A DNA stretch of 64,000 nucleotides, taken from assembly GCA_965215215.1 (NCBI GenBank), contig OZ244043.1:1178001-1242000 (forward strand), written 5' to 3'. Of this stretch, positions 1 through 7,599 are shown piece after piece. Each line of letters starts with the position of its first letter. The first letter of the stretch is position 1. A program made the translations under genes and the position numbers. Origin of the DNA: CALDTK01 sp965215215 (lineage in GTDB: Bacteria; Bacteroidota; Bacteroidia; Chitinophagales; Saprospiraceae). The notes beneath the pieces are model-generated. The model had not been told where the DNA came from, did no database searches, and worked only from the letters and a program-made list of their open reading frames with translations.

Positions 1-699
1 TGCTTGGGTGAGCTCGCGGCCTGGTCTGCGGCCAACCCGCGCCACCTCCCGATCATGGTCTCGATCAACGCCAAGGAGGGAGGTATTCCGCGCCCCGGCT
101 TCACGGAGGCGCTCCCCTTCGACACTGCCGCATTCGACGCGCTCGACGCGGAACTGCGGGAGCGCATTCCGGCAGAACGCCTCCTTACCCCGGATGGCGT
201 ACGGGGCGACAGCACCACCCTAGCCGGGGCGGTGCGGGCGGGCAACTGGCCGAGTTTGGAGGCCTCCCTCGGCAAATTCCTGTTCGTGCTCGACGGTGGG
301 GCTCCCCAGACCGACACCTACCTTCAGGGACACCCCTCGCTGCGCGATCGCGCGATGTTCATTATCGGGGATCCGGAGGCCCCCGACCAACCGGAGGACG
401 CCGTCTTCTTCGTGAACGAACCGCAGGGTAAGGAAGAATTGATCTCGAGGCTCGTGGGGGAGGGATTTCTCGTGCGGACGCGCGCGGACGCCGGCACTAC
501 CGAAGCCCGTGCAGGCGACTACAGCCGCCTCGAGAGCGCGATGCGATCGGGCGCTCATTTCGTAAGTACGGACTACGAGTTCGCCGATCCGCGCTTCGGG
601 ACGGAGTACGAGGTCCGCTTCCCCGACGACCGGCTCGTACGCTGCAATCCGGTCACCGCCGCCGGACAGTGTACAGCGCCTCTGAAAGCCAGTTACTGA
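1..699 (+). CDS. Ca2+-dependent phosphoinositide phospholipase C-like protein (5' truncated by window)
   Basis: The reading frame is open from base 1, so the true start lies upstream of the window. The visible 232 residues resemble the C-terminal part of bacterial Ca2+-dependent PI-PLC (PI-PLC-C1 family, Streptomyces SaPLC1 type). Recognisable pieces are the PIMVSINAKEGG strand, the KFLFVLDGG strand, the FVNEP segment, the VRTRADAGTTEAR stretch typical of the late barrel strands, and the terminal YEVRFPDDRLVRCNPVTA. These enzymes cleave phosphoinositide-type phosphodiesters and are normally secreted. The N-terminus with the catalytic His and signal peptide cannot be seen. A lipoprotein phosphatase gene begins 4 bases after the stop, so the two are probably co-transcribed, possibly as a secreted phosphate-scavenging pair (inference). 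Family assignment is from remembered motif patterns. Confidence 0.75.
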   Translation, partial: CLGELAAWSAANPRHLPIMVSINAKEGGIPRPGFTEALPFDTAAFDALDAELRERIPAERLLTPDGVRGDSTTLAGAVRAGNWPSLEASLGKFLFVLDGGAPQTDTYLQGHPSLRDRAMFIIGDPEAPDQPEDAVFFVNEPQGKEELISRLVGEGFLVRTRADAGTTEARAGDYSRLESAMRSGAHFVSTDYEFADPRFGTEYEVRFPDDRLVRCNPVTAAGQCTAPLKASY

Positions 700-703
700 G
701 CCT

Positions 704-1993
704 ATGCAGCGCGCACGCCCGCAAATTTACCTACCGGTGCTCCTGGGGTTGATACTCGGCGGTTGCTGGGGACGCATCGCCGAGCAGCGGCAGGGCGGGG
801 CGGGGGCCGGACGAGCGCGATTGCTCCGCGCGCCGTACCTGCAGATGGCCCTCGGCGACAGCGCCACCGTGATGTGGCGCACGGATACGGGATCGACCGC
901 GGGAGTACGCTTTCGCCCCGCGGGCTCGCAAAACTGGCGATCGGCTACCGGCGAGGTGGAGCGCAAGCGCACGGGAGCGTTCGCGAACGAGGTGGTGCTA
1001 AACGGCTTGGCCCACAGTGAGTCGTACGAGTACGAGGTGATTACCGACGGGCGCGTGTTCGCCGGGCGAACCTACACCTTCGTGAGCCCAGCCCCCGCCG
1101 ACGACACCGCGTTTTCGTTTTTCGCGGTCGGGGATATCGGCGAACCCGTGGCGCTGGAGGGCGCACCGCAGTTTTTAGCCCGGGCGCTAGAGCGAGATAC
1201 GCTACACTACGCGTTCGGACTGTTGCTCGGCGACATCGTGTATCCCGAAGGCAGGAGCGAGGACTACGACGAGGTGTTCTTTCGCCACTTCGCCGACTAC
1301 TTCCCGACCACCGCGGTGTACCCCGTACTCGGCAACCACGATTGGCACGAACCGGAGCAAAACTACACGCAGGAGTGGCGACTGCCGGGCAACGAGCACT
1401 ACTACAGTTTCGACTACGGCAATGTGCGCTTCATCGCCCTCGACAGCGGACCGGAGGGCGAAATCTGGGACTACGAGCGACAGGTCGCGTGGCTCGAGGA
1501 GCGATTGGGGTCCACGGCCGGCCGGCGCGATTGGACAGTCGTGTACCTCCACCACAACGGGAAGAGTTGCACGTACAAGCAGGATTACGGGGGGGTTGTG
1601 TCCCTGTACCCCCTCTTCGAGAAGTACGGGGTCGACTTCGTTTTTAACGGGCACGCGCACACCTACGAGCGGCTCAATCCCATGGACGGGAAGGGCGACC
1701 CGATCCCGGCGTACGTAGGCAAACCACAGGTGTACACCGATCCGCGCGGTTTCATCAGCACCACGATTGGCAGCGGCGGTAAGCTGCGGGGGATGAAGGG
1801 CGATCCGACTGCGTATGCGCCCGATGCGGAGCGCTGCCGACACCCGGATTTAGTGGCGCGCGACGCGCACACCTGGGCGTATCTCGGCTTAACGGTCAAC
1901 GGTCGTGAGTTGCGGGGTACCGCTTACGACACCCGCACCCACGCGGTGATCGATAGCTTCGTGGTCCGAAAATCAGCCGCGTTCGTGCCCTAG
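704..1993 (+). CDS. Purple acid phosphatase-like metallophosphoesterase, lipoprotein
   Basis: The 429-residue protein starts with a lipoprotein signal peptide (hydrophobic run ending in LGG-C21). A fibronectin-III-like purple acid phosphatase N domain follows (about residues 40-130), then a calcineurin-like metallophosphoesterase domain. The metal-binding motifs are in order: GDIG at 143, GDIVYPEG at 176, GNHDWHE at 210, HH at 283 and GHAHTYERL at 316. This arrangement predicts a dinuclear metal phosphatase anchored in the periplasm or on the cell surface, hydrolysing phosphomonoesters or diesters. It begins 4 bases after the upstream PI-PLC-like gene. Together they could release phosphate from phosphoinositide-type lipids or other organic phosphates; that pairing is inference. 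The true substrate cannot be read from sequence. Confidence 0.9.
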   Translation: MQRARPQIYLPVLLGLILGGCWGRIAEQRQGGAGAGRARLLRAPYLQMALGDSATVMWRTDTGSTAGVRFRPAGSQNWRSATGEVERKRTGAFANEVVLNGLAHSESYEYEVITDGRVFAGRTYTFVSPAPADDTAFSFFAVGDIGEPVALEGAPQFLARALERDTLHYAFGLLLGDIVYPEGRSEDYDEVFFRHFADYFPTTAVYPVLGNHDWHEPEQNYTQEWRLPGNEHYYSFDYGNVRFIALDSGPEGEIWDYERQVAWLEERLGSTAGRRDWTVVYLHHNGKSCTYKQDYGGVVSLYPLFEKYGVDFVFNGHAHTYERLNPMDGKGDPIPAYVGKPQVYTDPRGFISTTIGSGGKLRGMKGDPTAYAPDAERCRHPDLVARDAHTWAYLGLTVNGRELRGTAYDTRTHAVIDSFVVRKSAAFVP

Positions 1994-2009
1994 CCACGTA
2001 CTTGCGGCT

Positions 2010-2495
2010 ATGCTAGTTTTGGTGATGGGCGTTTCTGGTTCGGGCAAGACCTCCGTCGGTGTCGAGCTCGCCGGCGCTCTGGCCCTCCCCTACTTCGACG
2101 CCGACGACTTCCACCCGGCGGCAAACGTAGCGAAGATGGCGGCCGGGTACCCGCTCGACGACGGCGATCGGGCGCCCTGGCTCACGGCACTGGGGGAGGT
2201 TTTAGCGAAAGCGGCACGCGACCGGGGCTGCGTACTCGGCTGCTCGGCCCTCAAGGAGGCTTACCGAGCGCAGTTGCGCGCGGCGGTGGACGAGCCGCTA
2301 CACGTCGTGTACCTGGAAGGCTCGCGCGAGCTCCTGCTCGAACGGGTGAGCCTTCGCGCCGGGCACTTTTTCCCGCCCGAGCTGCTCGACTCCCAACTCG
2401 CGGTGCTCGAGCACCCCGTGAATGCGATCACCGTGAGCATCGCCGAGCCCGTAGAGCGAATCGTACGGGAGGTGGTGGCTAGCTTGGGCGGATGA
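2010..2495 (+). CDS. gntK: Gluconokinase
   Basis: The 161-residue protein has the expected length for the GntK/thermoresistant gluconokinase family. The P-loop GVSGSGKTS occupies residues 7-15. It is followed by the family-typical DADDFHPAANVAKMAAGYPLDD substrate segment, CSALKEAYR, and the LRAGHFFPPELLDSQLAVLE stretch. It phosphorylates D-gluconate to 6-phosphogluconate with ATP in the cytoplasm, feeding the pentose phosphate pathway whose genes gnd, zwf and pgl lie at the far end of this window. The start ATG at 2010 is preceded by a TAnTTG-like box at 1999-2004, only 5 bases away, so the mRNA may be leaderless or nearly so. The stop overlaps the next start as ATGA. One copy of the dispersed GTTTTNGCGNAAGC motif lies inside the gene (2199-2212). 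Confidence 0.93.
   Translation: MLVLVMGVSGSGKTSVGVELAGALALPYFDADDFHPAANVAKMAAGYPLDDGDRAPWLTALGEVLAKAARDRGCVLGCSALKEAYRAQLRAAVDEPLHVVYLEGSRELLLERVSLRAGHFFPPELLDSQLAVLEHPVNAITVSIAEPVERIVREVVASLGG
2199..2212 (+). repeat. First copy of dispersed 14-mer family GTTTTNGCGNAAGC
   Basis: Exact copies by left coordinate, GTTTT-strand on plus: 2199, 5409, 13512, 16247, 28193, 39425, 44374, 47636, 50574, 51277, 55138, 59142, 61767. On minus: 5284, 5458, 15907, 25786, 33694, 35087, 39768, 52752, 60806. Thirteen-base variants lacking the first N (GTTTTGCGNAAGC) are at 18602, 21653 and 45307, and a 14-base variant (GTTTTGCGGAAAGC) is at 14167. The copies lie both in coding regions, in several different codon frames, and between genes. 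The first five bases and the last four are invariant in the exact set, and the two N positions vary freely. Confidence 0.85.
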
Positions 2496-3022
2496 CGGAG
2501 GCGGTAACCATTCGCGGCGCAATCCTGCGCGAGGATCCCGATAACCTCGGCTGGGGCTGCCGGATCGGCGTACCGAGCCATTCGGTGGCCGGGCTGGTGA
2601 ACGGACGCGGGCCAAACGATCGCCGCGTGCTGTGCTCGGTACGCGGCCTATCCCCCTGGCACGCCGCGCTGATGCCCGATGGCAGCGGTGACTACTTCGT
2701 AATCGTAAACAAGGAGCGCAGGCGAGCGGCGGGACTCGAGGTAGGCAACCGAGTTACGATCGAGCTCAGGCCGGACGAGAGTAAGTACGGTGCCGACATC
2801 GCTCCCGAGTTGGAAGAGCTCTTTTACCAAGACCCCGAGGGCAGCGACCTGTTTCACGCACTCACCCCCGGCCTGCAACGATCGATCATTTACATCGTGA
2901 GCAAGCCCAAAGGAAGTGCGACGCGACTGCGCAGGGCCGTAGTACTAATCGACTACCTCAAAGCCGTGCGCGGGGCCTTCGACTTTCGCGAGTACAACGA
3001 AGCGTATCGTAACTCGCCCTAG
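2492..3022 (+). CDS. DUF1905 / YdeI-OmdA family protein
   Basis: A 176-residue cytoplasmic protein. The first about 95 residues match the DUF1905 barrel pattern (VNGRGPNDRRVLCSVRG, LSPWHAALMPDG, YFVIVNKERRRAAGLEVG). The C-terminal part matches the bacteriocin-protection YdeI/OmdA domain (APELEELFYQDPEG, FHALTPGLQRSIIYIVSKPKG). Proteins with this two-domain order are common in Bacteroidota but have no firm biochemical role. Its ATG overlaps the gntK stop by four bases (ATGA), implying translational coupling with gluconokinase. I infer no shared pathway from that alone. No signal peptide or membrane segment is visible. Confidence 0.85.
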   Translation: MTEAVTIRGAILREDPDNLGWGCRIGVPSHSVAGLVNGRGPNDRRVLCSVRGLSPWHAALMPDGSGDYFVIVNKERRRAAGLEVGNRVTIELRPDESKYGADIAPELEELFYQDPEGSDLFHALTPGLQRSIIYIVSKPKGSATRLRRAVVLIDYLKAVRGAFDFREYNEAYRNSP

Positions 3023-3045
3023 ACGGTGGCCTACACCGTACGCGC

Positions 3046-3053
3046 TAGGTTTG
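3046..3053 (+). promoter_or_regulatory. TAnnTTTG -7 promoter box
   Basis: TAGGTTTG matches the Bacteroidota primary sigma -7 consensus TAnnTTTG exactly. The decarboxylase ATG follows 5 bases later, so transcription would start at or within a few bases of the start codon. This favours the ATG at 3059 over an in-frame GTG at 3026. Confidence 0.6.
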
Positions 3054-3058
3054 TAGCC

Positions 3059-4558
3059 ATGGCCGAAGTGAACTTAGACCCCGCCGACTGGGCCGAAGAT
3101 CGGAAGCTCGCCCACCGGATGGTGGACGACATGTGGGACTACCTGCAAAGCCTGCGGGAGGGGCCGGTTTGGCGACCGATGCCCGACGAGGCGAAGGCCT
3201 CGTTTGCGCGGCCGCTGCCCGATGCGCCGGGCGAGCCGGCCGACAACTACGCCGAGTTTCTCGCTCACGTGCTGCCCTACAACAAGGGCAACGTGCACCC
3301 CCACTTTTGGTCGTGGGTACAGGGCACCGGTACGCCGATGGCGATGATGTACGAGATGCTGGCCGCGGGCATGAACCCGAACGCGACCATCGGCGAGCAC
3401 TCGGCCATGTACGTAGAGGAGCAAGCCATCTCTTGGTGCTGCGAGCTGATGGGATTCCCCACCGGCGCCAGTGGACTGCTCACGAGCGGAGCGTCGATGG
3501 CTAATGTCACCGCGCTTATCGTTGCCCGCGACTTCGCTACCGGGGGCCGGGCCAAGTCGCAGGGCCTGAGTCGTGGCGCACCGCTCACCGTCTACTGCTC
3601 TACCGAAACCCACTCCTGTGTGCGCAAGGCCGTACAGGCCTGCGGGATCGGGAGCGACTACCTCCGCGCTATCCCCTGCCGCGCCGATTACAGCATCGAC
3701 GTGGCGGCGCTGCGGCAAGCCGTTCGGGCGGACCGGGAGGCCGGACTACACCCCGCCTGCATCGTCGGCAACGCCGGTACCGTGAACACGGGAGCCTTCG
3801 ACCCGCTCACCGAGCTGCGCCAAGTCGCGACCGAGGAGCGACTCTGGTTTCACGTAGACGGGGCCTTCGGCGCGTTGGCTACGCTAGTCCCGGGCGCCGT
3901 CGACGAACGGGTCGTAACCGGCATGCGCACCGCCGATTCGCTCGCCTTCGACCTGCACAAGTGGGTCAATCTCCCCTACGAAGCCGGTTGCCTACTCGTA
4001 CGCGATGCCGCCGCCCACCGTGCCTCTTTCGCCTACCAGCCTTCCTACCTCGCCAGCCACGAGCGCGGTCTGGCCGCCGGACCGGATCCGGTGAGTAACT
4101 ACGGTCTCGAACTGAGTCGCGGCTTCAAGGCCCTCAAGGTCTGGATGCACCTCAAGGAACACGGGCGCCAGCGGATCGCGGACGTGATCGAGCGCAACAT
4201 CGCCGACGCGCAGTACTTCGCCGAGCTAGTGGATTCCGCGCCGGAACTCGAGCTCACCGCCCCGCGTCCGCTCAACGTAGTATGCTACCGCTACCGCTTC
4301 GCCACCGAGGATGCCGCCGAGCACGATCGGCTCAACAAAGAGTTGCTGATGCGGATGCACGAACGGGGGCTGGCCGCGCCATCGTACACGCTGCTCGGCG
4401 AGCGCTACACCATCCGCATGTGCAACGTGAATCAGCGGAGCGTACGCGCCGACTTCGACCACCTACTCGCCGTCAGTATCGAGCTCGGCCGCGAGCTTTC
4501 GGCCGAACACGAACTGACGATCAACGCCTTGGCGGCGACCGACGTTTCCGAAGCATGA
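3059..4558 (+). CDS. PLP-dependent group II amino-acid decarboxylase (aromatic-L-amino-acid type)
   Basis: A 499-residue protein of the usual length for group II decarboxylases (DOPA/tyrosine/tryptophan decarboxylase clan). Visible landmarks are NKGNVHPHFWSWVQGTGTP near residues 76-93, the SGASMAN cofactor phosphate loop near 143-149, the PLP-stacking histidine in TETHS (H185), GNAGTVNTGA, the pyridine-binding aspartate in HVDGAFGA (D267), and the Schiff-base lysine in FDLHKW (K301). It should convert an aromatic or related L-amino acid to its amine plus CO2; substrate choice cannot be resolved. I chose ATG 3059 because it directly follows a TAnnTTTG box and matches family length. The stop overlaps the next gene (ATGA), coupling it to a DUF5522-acetyltransferase fusion, which could modify the amine produced (inference). 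Confidence 0.9.
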   Translation: MAEVNLDPADWAEDRKLAHRMVDDMWDYLQSLREGPVWRPMPDEAKASFARPLPDAPGEPADNYAEFLAHVLPYNKGNVHPHFWSWVQGTGTPMAMMYEMLAAGMNPNATIGEHSAMYVEEQAISWCCELMGFPTGASGLLTSGASMANVTALIVARDFATGGRAKSQGLSRGAPLTVYCSTETHSCVRKAVQACGIGSDYLRAIPCRADYSIDVAALRQAVRADREAGLHPACIVGNAGTVNTGAFDPLTELRQVATEERLWFHVDGAFGALATLVPGAVDERVVTGMRTADSLAFDLHKWVNLPYEAGCLLVRDAAAHRASFAYQPSYLASHERGLAAGPDPVSNYGLELSRGFKALKVWMHLKEHGRQRIADVIERNIADAQYFAELVDSAPELELTAPRPLNVVCYRYRFATEDAAEHDRLNKELLMRMHERGLAAPSYTLLGERYTIRMCNVNQRSVRADFDHLLAVSIELGRELSAEHELTINALAATDVSEA

Positions 4559-5241
4559 GCGCCGCGATCGAAGGACAAGATTACTACTTCAACGACGCGG
4601 GCTTGCTGGTGATGACCGAGGCTTCGCACCTCGAGCGGGGCCACTGCTGCGGCAACCGGTGCCAGCACTGCCCCTACGAATACGCGGAGGTCGCCAACCC
4701 GCCGCTTCCCGCCGGCGATCTCGCTATCCGACTCGCCGAAGTCTCGGACGCCGCCGGTATCGCCCGCACGAGTCGGCAGGCCTTCGCGGCGACCTACGGT
4801 CCGCGATTCACCCATCCCGGTCGTGATCTGGTGCCCTACCTCGAAACCACTTTCTCGGTTGCTGCGACTGAGAAGGGTCTCCGGGAGGCTGGAGCCAAGC
4901 ATTGGGTACTCGTCGACGGCGACGATCGGGTTTGGGGGGTTTGTCGGTTGCGGCTGGCCGCCGGGAGCGCGGATCCGGACGGCTTGCAGCTCGCGCAATT
5001 CCACGTGCTCCAAGCCGCCCGCCGGGTAGGTGCTACCGAAGCGCTGCTGAAGGCCGCAGAACTCGAGGCAGCCGCTCGTGGCGCCTGTCAAATTTGGGTG
5101 GCTTGCCTCAAGGGCCACTGCCTCAACATCGCGTTTTTCGCGCGCCAGGGATTCGCGAATATCGCCGGGCGGGAGCAGTGCATCGGCGCCCAAACGCTTC
5201 AATTTCACCTGATGAGCCACCAGCTTCCGGGCAAGAATTAG
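4555..5241 (+). CDS. DUF5522 cysteine-rich domain fused to GNAT N-acetyltransferase
   Basis: A 228-residue fusion. Residues 1-50 (YYFNDAGLLVMTEASHLERG, then CCGNRCQHCPYEY) are a complete DUF5522 domain, a small cysteine-rich module found in Bacteroidota and usually encoded alone. From about residue 55 a GNAT-type acetyltransferase domain follows (LAIRLAEVSDAAGIARTSR, VWGVCRLRLAAG, HVLQAARRVGATEALLKAAE, FFARQGF). GNAT enzymes move an acetyl group from acetyl-CoA to an amine. The cysteine cluster may bind metal, but this is not established. The ATG overlaps the decarboxylase stop, so the two are translated together. The stop tetranucleotide TTAG is shared with the convergent gluQ-like gene. Confidence 0.85.
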   Translation: MSAAIEGQDYYFNDAGLLVMTEASHLERGHCCGNRCQHCPYEYAEVANPPLPAGDLAIRLAEVSDAAGIARTSRQAFAATYGPRFTHPGRDLVPYLETTFSVAATEKGLREAGAKHWVLVDGDDRVWGVCRLRLAAGSADPDGLQLAQFHVLQAARRVGATEALLKAAELEAAARGACQIWVACLKGHCLNIAFFARQGFANIAGREQCIGAQTLQFHLMSHQLPGKN

Positions 5242-6083
5242 CCTCGCTTCACGCTCGGCGGTCGCGCCGCCCACAACCGTTCCGCTTCCGCAAAAACGAG
5301 CTCCGCCCCCACCCCTCGTTCCCGCGCGGCCCGTAAGCTGTCGGCGCCCGCGGATTTACTCAACTTCGCCTCGTTTGGGCCCAGGAGCAGCGGGTGGTGC
5401 CAGAAGCTGTTTTCGCGAAAGCGATCGAAGCCTCGCTCGGGCAAAACTTCGTGCAGGGCTTCCGCCAAAACCAGTTGCATCGCCGTGCTCTCGCGCAGGT
5501 CTTCGCCGCGCACGACGTGGGTGATCCCGAAGTGGACGTCGTCGACGAGGCTCGCGAGCTGGTAGGAGGGTCGACCGTTGCGTCGCCGTACGATGAAATC
5601 CTCGGTAGCTGGATCTGGCGACCGCAAGCGCCAGGAAGCGCGGGGGGTAGCCAGTGGGACTCCTAGCTCCCGGCAAGTGCCGGGATACCGTTGCGTCCCG
5701 AGTCGAGCCCGCGCCGAGCGCACCTCCCTGCGGCTACAGGTGCAAGCGTACACTGAGCCTCTACCCAGGGCGGCCAGGGCGGACTCGTACAGCGGCATCC
5801 TCGCAAACTGCGACCACTCCCCCTTCACCTCCCCGGGCGAGCGCGGACCACGGGAATACTCGATACCCAACCAGGCCAGCGTCTCGAAGACATCCGCTAC
5901 GTAGGCCGGCCGCACGCGCTCCGCGTCCAAGTCGTCGATGCGGAGTAGCAGCGACGCGCCTAGCTCGCGGGCCCACCGCTGTGCGAGCAGGAAATTGACA
6001 CCGTTGCCGAGGTGCAGGAACCCGGATGGAGTTGGCGCCAGCCGAAGCCTGCAGGGCGTACCCTCCACCCTACGCTGATTCAT
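5238..6083 (-). CDS. gluQ: Glutamyl-Q tRNA(Asp) synthetase-like protein
   Basis: A 281-residue class I synthetase catalytic core without an anticodon-binding domain, the size expected for GluQ-RS. The HIGH-type motif is HLGN at 24-27 after APTPSGFLHLG, and the KMSKS-type motif is KLSKS at 240-244. The insert carries the zinc-ligand pattern C114-x-C116, Y133, C137 that distinguishes GluQ-RS from full glutamyl-tRNA synthetase. The known activity is transfer of glutamate to queuosine at the wobble base of tRNA(Asp). I prefer ATG 6083 over an in-frame ATG at 6119. Residue spacing to APTPSG fits, and a TAATTTG promoter-like box lies 6 bases upstream of 6083. Three copies of the dispersed 14-mer (5284, 5409, 5458) lie in this gene. 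Confidence 0.88.
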   Translation of the reverse strand: MNQRRVEGTPCRLRLAPTPSGFLHLGNGVNFLLAQRWARELGASLLLRIDDLDAERVRPAYVADVFETLAWLGIEYSRGPRSPGEVKGEWSQFARMPLYESALAALGRGSVYACTCSRREVRSARARLGTQRYPGTCRELGVPLATPRASWRLRSPDPATEDFIVRRRNGRPSYQLASLVDDVHFGITHVVRGEDLRESTAMQLVLAEALHEVLPERGFDRFRENSFWHHPLLLGPNEAKLSKSAGADSLRAARERGVGAELVFAEAERLWAARPPSVKRG

Positions 6084-6089
6084 ACCCCA

Positions 6090-6096
6090 CAAATTA
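6090..6096 (-). promoter_or_regulatory. TAnnTTG -7-like box for gluQ
   Basis: On the minus strand this reads TAATTTG and is followed 6 bases later by the ATG at 6083. It is one base short of the TAnnTTTG consensus. It lies inside the longer reading frame starting at 6119, which argues for the shorter protein. Confidence 0.45.
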
Positions 6097-6169
6097 GCCA
6101 CCGGCACCGCTGCCCACAACCGAAGCGCGCCCTCTGGGCTTTAGTCCGGAGTACTCAGCAACTGCCACC

Positions 6170-6433
6170 ATGCCCTCCCCCCGAGACACCGACCGCATCA
6201 TAGAGATGGCCTGGGAAGACCGCACGCCTTTCTCCGCCATCGAGGCCCAATTCGGGTTCACCGAGAAAGACGTGATCAATCTCATGCGCAATGAGCTCAA
6301 GCCCGCCTCTTTTCGCAACTGGCGGGCCCGCGTACAGGGTCGGGCCACCAAGCACGTGGCCCGGCGGCCCGACGACGTGCTCCGCTTCAAGAGCGATCAG
6401 CAACGACCCATCAGCGGCAACCGGCGTAAGTAG
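6170..6433 (+). CDS. DUF2805 (TIGR03643) family protein
   Basis: An 87-residue basic protein matching the DUF2805/TIGR03643 family along its length: DTDRIIEMAWEDRTPFSAIE, QFGFTEKDVINLMR, LKPASFRNWRARVQGRATKH. The N-terminal half reads like a helix-turn-helix-type three-helix bundle and the C-terminus is rich in Arg/Lys, so nucleic-acid binding is plausible but unproven. It is divergent from gluQ, separated by 86 bases. No function has been assigned to the family as far as I know. Confidence 0.85.
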   Translation: MPSPRDTDRIIEMAWEDRTPFSAIEAQFGFTEKDVINLMRNELKPASFRNWRARVQGRATKHVARRPDDVLRFKSDQQRPISGNRRK

Positions 6434-6545
6434 TCGGAGGGTAAGCATTACGGACGCTCGTCTACATATTTCGAGCGCCCGTCCTATTTGTGGGCTCCCA
6501 ACCGGCGGACTCGTCCATGTTTGGCCTCCCCAAAATTGAAACTGC

Positions 6546-7349
6546 ATGTTTAGTACGCGTATCCCTATCCTCGTTGCCGCCACCTTGTTTTGCGGGAGCG
6601 CGGCTTCTGCCCAAGATTCGGCGACGGCCAACCAGGAGTTGCCCAGCGCAGATGAGGTGATCGATGCCTATATCGAGAATACGGGGGGGAAGGAAGCCTG
6701 GAGCAACCTCAAATCCATGCAGACCGATGCAATCTTGACAATGGGGTATATAGAATTCACCGCTAAAGTAACTACCGCGCGTCCTAACAAGCTATACGTA
6801 GAGATTGACCTGCAGGGTCAGCCGCTCATAACGGGCTACGACGGTAACGTAGGCTGGCAAATCAATCCATTCTCCCATGTGGGTACTGCTGCCATTATAC
6901 CGAAGGCGCAAGCTGAGCAAATGGCTATGCCCTTAGAGCCAACACTGTTCAACTATACAGACAAAGGGTGTATGGCTAGAATTATCGGCATTACCGAAGT
7001 GAGCGGAGCTCTCGCATACGATCTAACGCTGGTCTGTGGAGAAGCCGATACAGAGCACTACTACTTCGATCTAGTAGACATATTGCCAGTTATGTACAGT
7101 AGAAATGTGGTAGACTCGGATGGGAATACTCAACTAAGTGAGACTTACTTATCGAATTATCAATCTGTAGGTAATCTTATACTGCCAATGATTAATGAAA
7201 CGAAAATCGACAGTGTTATCCAGCAAAAAATGATACTCTCAAACATGACTCTTAACCCCACAATCGACGAAAGTATGTTTACAGTTCCAAAGGCGGTGAT
7301 TAATAATAATACCAAAAATAACAAATCAACAACCAACCGCCGTCAGTAA
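6546..7349 (+). CDS. Exported LolA-like/outer-membrane lipoprotein-sorting-like protein, mosaic gene
   Basis: A 267-residue protein with an N-terminal signal peptide (hydrophobic run to ASAQ, about residue 23). The LolA-like pattern follows: ADEVIDAYIENTGGKEAW, TARPNKLYVEIDLQGQ, GYDGNVGWQINPF, and a C-terminal DGNTQLSETYLSNYQSVGNL segment. These periplasmic proteins have a lipid-binding-like fold and unclear roles in Bacteroidota. Base composition changes inside the gene: about the first 170 bases are GC-rich like the chromosome, the rest is clearly AT-rich. A GC-rich, broken copy of the C-terminal half lies 3.3 kb downstream (10645-10972). The gene therefore looks like a hybrid of a native 5' end and a foreign or paralogous 3' end. 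The tail is low complexity (NNNTKNNKSTTNRRQ), unlike the native end. It may still be expressed. Confidence 0.65.
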   Translation: MFSTRIPILVAATLFCGSAASAQDSATANQELPSADEVIDAYIENTGGKEAWSNLKSMQTDAILTMGYIEFTAKVTTARPNKLYVEIDLQGQPLITGYDGNVGWQINPFSHVGTAAIIPKAQAEQMAMPLEPTLFNYTDKGCMARIIGITEVSGALAYDLTLVCGEADTEHYYFDLVDILPVMYSRNVVDSDGNTQLSETYLSNYQSVGNLILPMINETKIDSVIQQKMILSNMTLNPTIDESMFTVPKAVINNNTKNNKSTTNRRQ

Positions 7350-7599
7350 ATTTTTCAAAGATCAGAAAGTAAATCCTTAAAATAAATACAGTGAATGTTT
7401 GTAGCTGTTAGCTTTCGGGCCTAATCAATCGCTCAACCTAAGGATGCATATGCGTTCGTTAGTAGGTGGATGCATCGGCCTAAAGGCGTGTTTGTGGGGC
7501 GGGATGTAGTTGTCAATCGAATTTGCAAAGGCTACGGGCTTAGGTTTGTCTTGAGCGAGGTAGACTTTCCGAACCAGAAGCCCTACTGGGGCTACGACC
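7350..7599. other. AT-rich non-coding spacer
   Basis: The composition is lower in GC than the flanking chromosome. I see no convincing gene. The short open frames on both strands lack family patterns. It leads directly into the transposase remnant. Confidence 0.5.
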
